From NCBI GenBank assembly GCA_044841755.1, contig JAXOFM010000002.1, forward strand, positions 248,001 to 312,000: DNA of 64,000 nucleotides, in the 5' to 3' direction. Made by a program: the position numbers and the translations under genes. This document shows, piece after piece, positions 35,662-43,961 of the stretch. Origin of the DNA: CAZAPO01 sp044841755. Its GTDB lineage: Bacteria > Bacteroidota > Bacteroidia > Flavobacteriales > Flavobacteriaceae. The notes beneath the pieces were generated by a model. It was not told the origin of the DNA. It saw nothing but the letters and a program-made list of their open reading frames with translations, and made no database searches. The stretch's first letter is position 1, and each line of letters opens with the position of its first letter.

Positions 35662-36966
35662 CTAATTTTTTTTGATCCCTTTAAAGCGTATCCCTTGAAA
35701 GTCAACAAGTATTGACCAATTACCTAAACTATCTTTTATAAATTCAATTGATTCTTCAGATCTTGGATCATCAAAAAATATAGTGGATGATTCTGGTGAT
35801 AATGCTCCTTTATCTTTCCCTTTTTGAAATACATGAAGCTGCCCTTCAATTAATTTAAAGGTTAAAAGTATGTGACCAGCATCCACCAAATCGTAAGTTC
35901 CTTCATATTGTTTTAATATTGAAGCTTCAATGTTTGTTTCTTTTCTATTGACAATTTTTGGCATTACAATAGAATTGCCCTTTAATATATTTTGCAAGTC
36001 TTGCACAATTTTTTGAAAAGGAATGGCGTCATAATTGGTCAAGAAAATAATTTGATGATCATTATTAAAATCTCGTTCTACATAAGCTCTTTTACCTCTG
36101 GTGCCACCAGCATGCATAATTATACCATTGTCTATTAAATGATCATGTGTACCTTCTTTGAAAGAAGAAAGCAAGTAATCTAAGTCTTGTGCTGTTGAGA
36201 ATAAATGCCCCATCTTTATATCATCATCTGGGAATTCACAAACACAAGAAACAGTCTTATCATCATTAAGATAATGACCAAACGCATAACTATTTTTAAC
36301 AGCTTTGTTGTCGTTAAAATTACTTCCAGAATGTTGCATTTGTAAAGGTGTAAAGTAATTTGTCCTAATAAATTGAGCATAACTAGTATTAGAAACCTCA
36401 CCAAGAAGGTAGTATATCAATTGAAATCCAAGATTAGAATATCGTTCTTCTGTACCAGGAGAGAATTCTAACGGTTGCTCAGTAATGTATACTAACACGT
36501 CTTTATTAGTCATTTGTAATGCTGGTATAGGCGTATTAACAAACTCTCTAGCCAATCCAGAAGTGTGGTTTAATAAATGAGTTATGGTTATATTCTTTTC
36601 TTTTGGAAATTCTGGAATATAGGTAGCAACATTTTCTATTAGATCAATTTTTTTCTCAAGAGCTAATTTGTGAATACCATCTTTAGCAATAAGTTTGGCA
36701 ACAGAGCGCAAATCAAACTGACTTTTTTTGGTAACATAAAGTGTTGAGGTGGTATCTTCTTGTACATTGTAAGCTTTATGTAAAATCAACTTGTCTCCTT
36801 TTTTTAAGAGAAATACGCCATTAAGTTGTTTTAATTTGGTGAGTTCAGTTAGATAGGTATCAGCCAACTTAATTATACTATCATTATTTACTTCTTGCGA
36901 ATGTACTTTTGCTATACTAATAAATAAATAGCAAATTATTAATAGCGCATATTTAGAATTCTTCAT
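35662..36966 (-). CDS. Serine hydrolase (beta-lactamase/PBP-C fold)
   Basis: A 434-residue secreted protein (signal peptide to about residue 24). Penicillin-binding signature residues are SVAK (S88, K91) as SxxK, YSN (Y176, N178) as YxN and HAGG in the third box (HxG). The C-terminal domain (about 330-434) resembles the lipocalin-like extra domain of these enzymes. Usual roles are D-aminopeptidase, esterase or beta-lactamase-like hydrolysis; this one has no partner gene to fix the substrate. It lies just downstream of an AraC regulator of the same direction. Confidence 0.87.
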   Translation of the reverse strand: MKNSKYALLIICYLFISIAKVHSQEVNNDSIIKLADTYLTELTKLKQLNGVFLLKKGDKLILHKAYNVQEDTTSTLYVTKKSQFDLRSVAKLIAKDGIHKLALEKKIDLIENVATYIPEFPKEKNITITHLLNHTSGLAREFVNTPIPALQMTNKDVLVYITEQPLEFSPGTEERYSNLGFQLIYYLLGEVSNTSYAQFIRTNYFTPLQMQHSGSNFNDNKAVKNSYAFGHYLNDDKTVSCVCEFPDDDIKMGHLFSTAQDLDYLLSSFKEGTHDHLIDNGIIMHAGGTRGKRAYVERDFNNDHQIIFLTNYDAIPFQKIVQDLQNILKGNSIVMPKIVNRKETNIEASILKQYEGTYDLVDAGHILLTFKLIEGQLHVFQKGKDKGALSPESSTIFFDDPRSEESIEFIKDSLGNWSILVDFQGIRFKGIKKN

Positions 36967-37034
36967 TGTCCTCTTTAAAATTATGCTGGCAAATTAAGTT
37001 CAAATTCTAAGTATTAAATTGTAAAAAAGGAAAC

Positions 37035-37835
37035 CTATTTGTGACGCATCAAGAATTCTGGTAAATTTTCAAAAAACAGTTTAGGTTTTATGCCACAAAT
37101 GTTTTTAAAGTCTTTAATAAAATGAGCTTGATCAAAGTAAAGATATTCATACGTAATTTGGGTTAAAGAGGTATTAGGGTGTGCAACTTTATAATGCACT
37201 AAGCTTAAAATTCTAACAGCGGTGACATATTTCTTTATAGAATACCGTACTTCTTGTTTAAATACTTTGTTTAAATATTGTCTAGACTTTTTAAAGTGAT
37301 CACTTATGTCATTAATACTAACCAATCCTTTTTTTATCTGGATGAATTCACAAAGTTCTTTCACTAATTTTTGCCTAGTGGTTAATTTTATATGTAGTTT
37401 TTGAAAATGGTTATTGACTAATGCAAATTTCTCTTCTGGTGATGATGCACCAAAAATTTGTTTTCTAAAATCAGGGCTAAAAGGAGATGATTGGGTAATA
37501 TCAATGACCCCTTTTTCTTTAAGTTCAGGAAAAAAATAGCCATTCATCCAGGGCTGTGGTTTTATGGTAAAGAACGTAAGCTCATTATCAAATATAATAG
37601 TGTAAGGAGGAGTAAGATCATGAACTGTAAAAACCTCTGCATTACAGTCTAAACAAATGTTGTCTTTACCATAACACAATTGGGCATTTTTCTCTTTAAA
37701 AAATACAAAGTCATATGAGCAATCATCTATAATAGGAATAGATTTATTTTTATCCTTGGTAATTATGCTTAACCAATAATATTCTTTTAGAATATCTTGT
37801 AATGGTAAAACTGGTGCAGTTGAAGCTGATTGCAT
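37035..37835 (-). CDS. AraC-family transcriptional regulator
   Basis: A 266-residue protein. The C-terminal 100 residues hold the two helix-turn-helix motifs of AraC (ISDHFKKSRQYLNKVFKQE and TQITYEYLYFDQAHFIKDF, ending GIKPKLF). The N-terminal part (about 20-150) is a cupin-like region resembling DUF6597, with no recognisable ligand residues. It lies 68 bp from the serine hydrolase gene in the same direction and may control it. It is adjacent to the divergent DUF3820 gene. Confidence 0.85.
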   Translation of the reverse strand: MQSASTAPVLPLQDILKEYYWLSIITKDKNKSIPIIDDCSYDFVFFKEKNAQLCYGKDNICLDCNAEVFTVHDLTPPYTIIFDNELTFFTIKPQPWMNGYFFPELKEKGVIDITQSSPFSPDFRKQIFGASSPEEKFALVNNHFQKLHIKLTTRQKLVKELCEFIQIKKGLVSINDISDHFKKSRQYLNKVFKQEVRYSIKKYVTAVRILSLVHYKVAHPNTSLTQITYEYLYFDQAHFIKDFKNICGIKPKLFFENLPEFLMRHK

Positions 37836-37941
37836 AATATAAAAATAAAAAAGCCACTTGATTTATAAGGCATCAAATACCATTATATTCATATGTGATA
37901 TAGAAACTATAAAGACTTGTTTACCAAGCTTATTTTATAAA

Positions 37942-37970
37942 TTGGTAACCATATAGATTCCTTACTTTTG
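37942..37970 (+). promoter_or_regulatory. Promoter of the DUF3820 gene
   Basis: TTG (37942-37944), an 18-nt spacer and TACTTTTG (37963-37970), matching the flavobacterial consensus. It lies 20 nt before the ATG at 37991. Confidence 0.65.
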
Positions 37971-37990
37971 CATTCATATTACAAAATATC

Positions 37991-38230
37991 ATGCTCCAAA
38001 AAGATCAGTCAAAACAATTCCTGTTAAAACTGGCAAAGACCAAAATGCCTTATGGTAAGTATAAAGGCAGATACATGATAGATCTACCCGAATATTATGT
38101 GGTTTGGTACAAGACCAAAGGTTTCCCTAAAGGACAAATAGGTGAAATGCTAGCTACAGTTTACGAATTAAAGGTGAATGGTTTAGAGTATTTGGTAAGA
38201 AACGTACAGAACATTTCTAAAAATATTTGA
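37991..38230 (+). CDS. DUF3820 family protein
   Basis: A 79-residue protein with the family core KMPYGKYKGRYMIDLPEYYVVWY and GFPKGQIGEMLATVYEL. It is basic and of unknown function; family members are proposed to bind nucleic acid or to be small regulators. The same module forms the C-terminal part of the exonuclease at 12475. It is monocistronic, with its own promoter at 37942-37970. Confidence 0.8.
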   Translation: MLQKDQSKQFLLKLAKTKMPYGKYKGRYMIDLPEYYVVWYKTKGFPKGQIGEMLATVYELKVNGLEYLVRNVQNISKNI

Positions 38231-38355
38231 GTAAAATTATTTTTTGCTTTGGTAATTGGTAGTATAATATTGATTAGATACCTTATTTGGCGTGTCCAAA
38301 CCTAATAGAAAGTTCGCAATGATTTTACTAAGCAGAGCTGATAAAGCAACTAGGT

Positions 38356-39243
38356 TTATATGGATTTAGGTAAAGTGTTTTTTTCATATTTGTTATGGAT
38401 TATTATTATTGCTAATCCAAAAAGAACAGCCGCTATAATTAAAATTGTACTTGTTAATCCGATCGTTCCGAATGAGATACGGATCAAAATTGTTGAAACT
38501 ACAAAACCTGAATTTCTTATTATTTTATGAAATTTATCTGTGTAAAAGAACGAAATCAATAGAAGAATGACATCTACCAATATCAGAACAGTAAAAAATT
38601 CATCAAAGAACAAATTATTAACCGTCTCAAAACTTGGTAACTTATTTGATGTAAAGGAAATATCTGATGCCCAATTGAAAAAGGTAATCGAAGCCATGGT
38701 GAAAAATAATGGGACTAAAACAAGAGCAATTATTTTCTTTCTTCGAATGAATCTTTTAATTTTTAGTTTATTATCCTTTTGTTCAGCTGATTTTTGCATT
38801 CCTATTTTTTGGAACAGAAAAATCAGATAAAAAAGAATAACTGAAGCCAAGATATCATAGGTGAATTGCAAATCTCCTTTTATTTCAAACCAATCTGAAG
38901 ACAGCTCGATAGTAGATAAATCTTTAAATAATTTTCGAATAATTATGAGTGTTATAATTTCATACTGTTTGGTTATGTAAGTGGTAAATGATTTTGGCAA
39001 GTAATAGATTAATAAGTAAACTTCATAAATAAGGATAAATGAAAATGGAGTGTAAATTGCCGAAATAGGATTATTAAATAATTCTGATTCTAAAAAAAAA
39101 TTTACTATGCCAAATTTTGATAAAAGAATTAAAAATAGGTGGATAAAAAAGCCAAATAGTGCAATATATAGTATTATTTTTTCTATCCGCTGTTTAACGG
39201 ATTCAGAAAGAAAAATTTGGTAAAGTCTATCCAATAAATTCAT
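38356..39243 (-). CDS. Unrecognised integral membrane protein
   Basis: A 295-residue protein with about eight hydrophobic segments, in two groups of four separated by a basic stretch (about 155-175, KLKIKRFIRRKKI). No conserved motif, cofactor site or family can be named. It stands alone between the DUF3820 gene and pyrG. The codon use is AT-rich like its neighbours in this patch. Ion channel, small sensor or transporter are all possible and unsupported. Confidence 0.55.
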   Translation of the reverse strand: MNLLDRLYQIFLSESVKQRIEKIILYIALFGFFIHLFLILLSKFGIVNFFLESELFNNPISAIYTPFSFILIYEVYLLIYYLPKSFTTYITKQYEIITLIIIRKLFKDLSTIELSSDWFEIKGDLQFTYDILASVILFYLIFLFQKIGMQKSAEQKDNKLKIKRFIRRKKIIALVLVPLFFTMASITFFNWASDISFTSNKLPSFETVNNLFFDEFFTVLILVDVILLLISFFYTDKFHKIIRNSGFVVSTILIRISFGTIGLTSTILIIAAVLFGLAIIIIHNKYEKNTLPKSI

Positions 39244-39468
39244 CTTTTATTCATTAATGTGAATTTTTATTAGCTATCAGTATATAATATCTTTTAATGA
39301 CTCATATACAGCGCTAACTAAGGTAGCTGTTTTCTTTTAAAGTTTCAATGCGTAACATTACATATTTTACTCCTGTTTTAGTTATTAACAAACGCTCATA
39401 AATAACCTAAAACAATTCCAAAATAAGCGTAGAATTTTTGTAAATTTGCCTGCGTTTAAAAGCGCAAC

Positions 39469-41103
39469 ATGACTACAACCACTAAGTATATTTTTGTTAC
39501 AGGAGGTGTAACATCATCGCTCGGTAAAGGGATTATCGCAGCATCACTAGCTAAACTACTTCAGGCTCAAGGATACAGAACTACCATACAGAAGTTAGAT
39601 CCTTACATTAATGTAGATCCTGGTACACTTAACCCATACGAGCATGGAGAGTGTTATGTAACAGATGATGGTGCAGAAACAGACCTTGATCTTGGTCACT
39701 ACGAGCGCTTTTTAAATGTACCAACATCACAGGCAAACAATGTTACTACAGGACGTATTTACCAAAGCGTTATTGAAAAAGAACGTCGAGGTGAGTTTTT
39801 AGGGAAAACGGTTCAGGTAATTCCGCATATTACAGATGAGATCAAACACCGTATTCAAATTCTTGGTAAGTCTGGTGACTACGATATCGTGATCACAGAA
39901 ATTGGTGGAACTGTTGGTGATATTGAGTCACTACCTTACATTGAAGCAGTACGTCAGTTACAATGGGAACTTGGTGAGCACAATGCTTTAGTGGTGCATT
40001 TAACCTTGGTACCTTATTTATCGGCTGCTGGTGAGTTAAAGACCAAGCCTACACAACACAGTGTGAAGACCTTGATGGAAAGTGGGATACAAGCAGATGT
40101 ATTGGTGTGTAGAACAGAGCATGAACTTAGTGATGGTATTAAAAATAAACTGGCACGTTTTTGTAATGTGCAAAAAGAAGCTGTAATTCAATCTATTGAT
40201 GCTTCTACTATTTACGATGTGCCTAACATGATGTTGGATGAAGGCTTAGATAAAGTGGTACTTAAGAAGCTTAACTTAGAAAGTGCGATACCCGATCTTG
40301 AACGTTGGAATGAGTTCTTATCACGTCATAAAAATCCAAAGGGACAAGTAACTATTGGTCTCATTGGAAAGTATGTGGAGTTACAAGATTCGTATAAATC
40401 TATATTAGAAGCCTTTATTCATGCTGGTGCAGAAAATGAGGTAAAGGTAAAGGTAGAATCTATACACAGTGAATATTTAAATAAGGAGAACATTAAAGTA
40501 AAACTATCACATTTAGATGGTGTGTTGGTAGCTCCTGGTTTTGGTGAGCGTGGTATAGAAGGAAAGATAGATGCTGTTAAGTATGTGCGCGAACAAAACA
40601 TTCCATTCTTAGGTATATGTTTAGGAATGCAAATGGCAGTGATTGAGTATGCAAGAACAGTGCTTGGTCTTGAAGGTGCAAATTCAACCGAAATGGTGGA
40701 GAATACTCCACATCCTGTTATTGATCTTATGGAAGCACAAAAAAGTGTAACTCATAAAGGAGGTACTATGCGTTTAGGATCTTGGGATTGCCATTTGGAA
40801 GATGGAAGCATTGTTGCTGATGTGTATGGAACTAAAGATATTGAAGAACGTCATAGACATCGTTATGAATTCAATAACGATTACAGAGAACAAATAGAAG
40901 CTGCTGGAATGAAAGCTACAGGTACTAACCCAGAAACAGGATTGGTAGAGATCGTTGAGATACCAGATCATCCTTGGTTTGTAGGTGTGCAGTATCATCC
41001 AGAATATAAGAGTACAGTCTCAAATCCTCACCCATTATTTGTTGCTTTTGTGAAAGCTGCATTAAAGTACTCTAAAACAGATAAAAGTGTCAGTATGGCA
41101 TAA
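39469..41103 (+). CDS. pyrG: CTP synthase
   Basis: A 544-residue enzyme with the amidoligase domain (1-270, GGVTSSLGKGI, LDPYINVDPGTLNPYEHGE) and a glutaminase domain (about 295-540, nucleophile in GICLGMQMA, later VQYHPEYKS). It makes CTP from UTP. TAAATTTG at 39441-39448 may be its -7 element, but no well-placed TTG was seen. yidC follows 88 bp later, an order usual in Flavobacteriia. Confidence 0.97.
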   Translation: MTTTTKYIFVTGGVTSSLGKGIIAASLAKLLQAQGYRTTIQKLDPYINVDPGTLNPYEHGECYVTDDGAETDLDLGHYERFLNVPTSQANNVTTGRIYQSVIEKERRGEFLGKTVQVIPHITDEIKHRIQILGKSGDYDIVITEIGGTVGDIESLPYIEAVRQLQWELGEHNALVVHLTLVPYLSAAGELKTKPTQHSVKTLMESGIQADVLVCRTEHELSDGIKNKLARFCNVQKEAVIQSIDASTIYDVPNMMLDEGLDKVVLKKLNLESAIPDLERWNEFLSRHKNPKGQVTIGLIGKYVELQDSYKSILEAFIHAGAENEVKVKVESIHSEYLNKENIKVKLSHLDGVLVAPGFGERGIEGKIDAVKYVREQNIPFLGICLGMQMAVIEYARTVLGLEGANSTEMVENTPHPVIDLMEAQKSVTHKGGTMRLGSWDCHLEDGSIVADVYGTKDIEERHRHRYEFNNDYREQIEAAGMKATGTNPETGLVEIVEIPDHPWFVGVQYHPEYKSTVSNPHPLFVAFVKAALKYSKTDKSVSMA

Positions 41104-41191
41104 TTAAAATAATGGATAGCTTTTTGATTGGCAAAAGCTATATTTGTCATTCCTGTAATAACAGGAGTCTTTATAATTGATAAGATTTTAA

Positions 41192-43096
41192 ATGGAAGAA
41201 AAGAAATTAGACATAAATTCGATCATAGGATTTATATTGATAGCGCTTATTTTGGTTTATATGCTCTATCAAAACCAACCAACTCCAGAAGAGTTAGAAG
41301 CTCAGGAGAAAGCAAAACAAGAACAGGTTGAAGCTGAAAAGCAAGCTGAAGAAGCTGCAGACGATTTTAAAACAACTCCAGCCGATTTTGTAGCAACACA
41401 AACTACAGATTCTACACAACTATCAGAATTACAACGTAAGATTGGTACTTTTGCATATTCTGCTTCATTAGCTTCTGCACAAGATGAAAGTACTGTTATT
41501 GAAAATGAGCTTCTTTATATAAAAGTAAATAATAAAGGTGGTTATTTTGACGAGGTTCGATTAAAGGAGTTTGTAAATCATGACTCTTTACCAATTTATT
41601 TGATCAAGGATGAGAACGCCATCTTTAATATAAACTTTGGTACTACCGACAATAGAATTTTAAATACAAGAGACCTTTATTTTCAACCTAACTTAAGCAC
41701 AAATGGTGATACGCAAGTATTATCGATGAGGTTGAAGGTATCTGAAACGCAATTTTTAGAGTATCGCTATGAGTTAAAACCAAATGATTATATGCTCGGT
41801 TTCACAGTGCGTTCACAAGGGTTGAGCAATGTGATCAATGGTTCACAAGATGTTACTTTAGATTGGAAACTTAAAGGACACAGACATGCAAAGAGTATTT
41901 CTTACGAAAACCGTTATACACGTTTAACATATCAGCATGATGGAGGAGATAAGATCAGTAAACTAGCGCAAGCAGGTGATGATAATGAGGTGGAAGCAGA
42001 TGTAAGTTGGTTATCATATCGTCAGCATTTCTTTAGCTCGATCTTATTAACTGATAAGAATTTTAAATCGGTTGCATTAGAATCTAAGACATTAGCAGTT
42101 GATGAGGAAGTAGATACATTATTCACTAAGAGTTATGCAGCTGCAATTCCTTTAGAATTAAGTGGTGGTGAGCTGAATGAGTCAATGTCTATGTATTATG
42201 GACCAACTGATGGTAGAATACTAGATAACTATGGTAAAGATCTTGAAGATTCTGTGCCTTACGGGTGGGGAATTTTTGGTGTGATCAATAAATCGATCTT
42301 TACACCATTATTTGCTGGATTGAGTAGCATATTCCCATACGGAATTGCCATCATTATCATGACCATTGTGGTTAGATTGGTATTATCACCAGTATTATAT
42401 AAGTCGTATTTATCGCAGGCTAAAATGAAGATATTGAAGCCTGAGATCACAGAGATTAGTCAAAAGTTTAAGGATAACCCAATGAAGCGTCAGCAGGAAA
42501 CAATGGCGTTATATAGTAAAGCAGGAGCTAGCCCAATGAGTGGGTGTTTGCCAGCATTATTGCAGCTTCCGGTTTTCTATGCGTTATTTATGTTCTTCCC
42601 AACAGCGTTTGATTTACGTCAGAAATCTTTCCTTTGGGCAGAAGATCTTTCGTCTTATGATACAATTGCTGAGTTACCATTCAGAATTCCAATTTATGGT
42701 GATCACGTAAGTTTATTCCCGATTTTGGCTTCTATAGCAATATTCTTCTATATGAAGATGACCACTGGTCAGCAAGCAGCTTCACAGCCAGTTCAAGAAG
42801 GGATGCCAGATATGCAAAAGATGATGAAGTACATGATCTACTTCTCGCCAATAATGATGCTTTTCTTCTTTAATAACTATGCGAGTGGATTGAGTTTGTA
42901 CTACTTCATTTCTAACTTAATTACTATTGGAATCATGATCGTAATTAAGAATTACATCTTAGATGAAGAGAAGATTCATGCAACTATTCAGGAAAAGAAA
43001 AAGCGACCTAAAAAGCAAAGTAAGTTCCAAAAGAAGATGCAAGAAATGATGGAGAAAGCTGAAGAGCAAAAGCGACAACAACAAAAGAGAAAATAA
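41192..43096 (+). CDS. yidC: Membrane protein insertase YidC
   Basis: A 634-residue YidC of the gram-negative type. It has an N-terminal TM anchor, a periplasmic beta-sandwich (about 80-340), then the five-TM core (about 360-590, FPYGIAIIIMTIVVRLVLSP, GCLPALLQLPVFYALF) with the hydrophilic-groove Arg (VVRLVL), and a basic C-terminal tail (KKRPKKQSKFQKKMQEM) for ribosome contact. It inserts inner-membrane proteins alone or with SecYEG. Confidence 0.96.
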   Translation: MEEKKLDINSIIGFILIALILVYMLYQNQPTPEELEAQEKAKQEQVEAEKQAEEAADDFKTTPADFVATQTTDSTQLSELQRKIGTFAYSASLASAQDESTVIENELLYIKVNNKGGYFDEVRLKEFVNHDSLPIYLIKDENAIFNINFGTTDNRILNTRDLYFQPNLSTNGDTQVLSMRLKVSETQFLEYRYELKPNDYMLGFTVRSQGLSNVINGSQDVTLDWKLKGHRHAKSISYENRYTRLTYQHDGGDKISKLAQAGDDNEVEADVSWLSYRQHFFSSILLTDKNFKSVALESKTLAVDEEVDTLFTKSYAAAIPLELSGGELNESMSMYYGPTDGRILDNYGKDLEDSVPYGWGIFGVINKSIFTPLFAGLSSIFPYGIAIIIMTIVVRLVLSPVLYKSYLSQAKMKILKPEITEISQKFKDNPMKRQQETMALYSKAGASPMSGCLPALLQLPVFYALFMFFPTAFDLRQKSFLWAEDLSSYDTIAELPFRIPIYGDHVSLFPILASIAIFFYMKMTTGQQAASQPVQEGMPDMQKMMKYMIYFSPIMMLFFFNNYASGLSLYYFISNLITIGIMIVIKNYILDEEKIHATIQEKKKRPKKQSKFQKKMQEMMEKAEEQKRQQQKRK

Positions 43097-43102
43097 GTAT
43101 AG

Positions 43103-43129
43103 AAAAGGCTACCTTTAGGTAGCTTTTTT
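43103..43129 (+). terminator. Terminator after yidC
   Basis: Stem AAAGGCTACC / GGTAGCTTTT (one G-T pair) with a three-base loop and a T tract, 7 nt past the yidC stop. Confidence 0.75.
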
Positions 43130-43182
43130 GTTTTAGCAATTTTCACTAAAATTAGACGTTAATTCAATACAAATAAGATACT

Positions 43183-43878
43183 ATGAAATTCAAATTCTTG
43201 TCTCTATTTTTAATTGTTACCTCCTTAGTTTATGCCCAAGATATCAACCAGTTTGATGAAAACGGTAAGCGTCATGGCGTATGGAAAAAGAACTTTGAAG
43301 GAACCAAGCAATTACGTTATGAAGGGCAATTTGATCACGGAAAAGAAGTAGGAGAGTTTAAGTTCTACAAACTGGTTAAAAAGAAAAGTGTGTTAACAGC
43401 AACCAAGCTTTTTGAAGGAGATGGTAGCGCTTATGTGAAGTTTTTAGCATCAACAGGAAAAACCATTAGTGAAGGGAAACAGCTTGGTAAATTATATGTA
43501 GGTGAATGGAAATATTATCACAATAAAAGTGATAAGGTAATGACCTTAGAGCATTATAATAATAAAGGAAGTTTGGAAGGAGAACGTTTGGTGTATTATA
43601 AAGATGGTGTTGTTGCAGAAAGGGCTAATTATGTAGATGGAAAGAAGCAAGGAATTTATTATGGTTACTCTGTTAAAGGCGTGGTGTTACGTGAACTTAA
43701 TTATGAGAATGATGAATTAAATGGTCTAGCAAAACACTTTAATGGCAAAGGAGAATTACTTGCTGAAGGCAATTATTATAAAGGCAAGAAAAAGGGTATA
43801 TGGAAGTATTATGAAAACGGAGAGCTGGTTAAAGAAGATAACGTTGATGCCGTAAAAAAGAAAAGTACTAAACAATAA
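43183..43878 (+). CDS. Secreted MORN-repeat (YwqK-like) protein
   Basis: A 231-residue secreted protein (signal peptide ending VYAQ). It consists of MORN_2-type repeats such as GKRHGVWKKNFEG, GEWKYYHNKS, GSLEGERLVYYKDG, GKKQGIYYGYS and GKKKGIWKYYENG. Such proteins are often named YwqK antitoxins by homology, but here no toxin gene adjoins it, and the signal peptide points to an envelope role. It converges on the fasciclin gene; the shared hairpin at 43878 serves both. Confidence 0.82.
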   Translation: MKFKFLSLFLIVTSLVYAQDINQFDENGKRHGVWKKNFEGTKQLRYEGQFDHGKEVGEFKFYKLVKKKSVLTATKLFEGDGSAYVKFLASTGKTISEGKQLGKLYVGEWKYYHNKSDKVMTLEHYNNKGSLEGERLVYYKDGVVAERANYVDGKKQGIYYGYSVKGVVLRELNYENDELNGLAKHFNGKGELLAEGNYYKGKKKGIWKYYENGELVKEDNVDAVKKKSTKQ

Positions 43879-43904
43879 AAAGCTCCTCATTTGAGGAGCT
43901 TTTT
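43878..43904. terminator. Bidirectional terminator between the MORN-repeat and fasciclin genes
   Basis: Stem AAAAGCTCCTCA / TGAGGAGCTTTT with a 2-nt loop. It begins at the last base of the MORN gene stop and has A and T tracts on both sides. Confidence 0.85.
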
Positions 43905-43961
43905 GATAAACATACCAGACCAACGATATGAAAAAACTAACTAACTAACTAATTATGAGAC

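Noticed and set aside
37836..37990. Second terminator like the one at 595-624 (AAAAAAGCCACTTG occurs at 37849)
   Set aside because: The complementary arm is missing here, so no hairpin can form.
35662..39243. Genomic island with a mobile element
   Set aside because: No integrase, transposase, direct repeats or tRNA border were found; the patch is only accessory-looking in content.
43183..43878. Toxin-antitoxin system suggested by the YwqK name
   Set aside because: No toxin gene next to it, and the protein has a signal peptide and MORN repeats; a defence role is unsupported.
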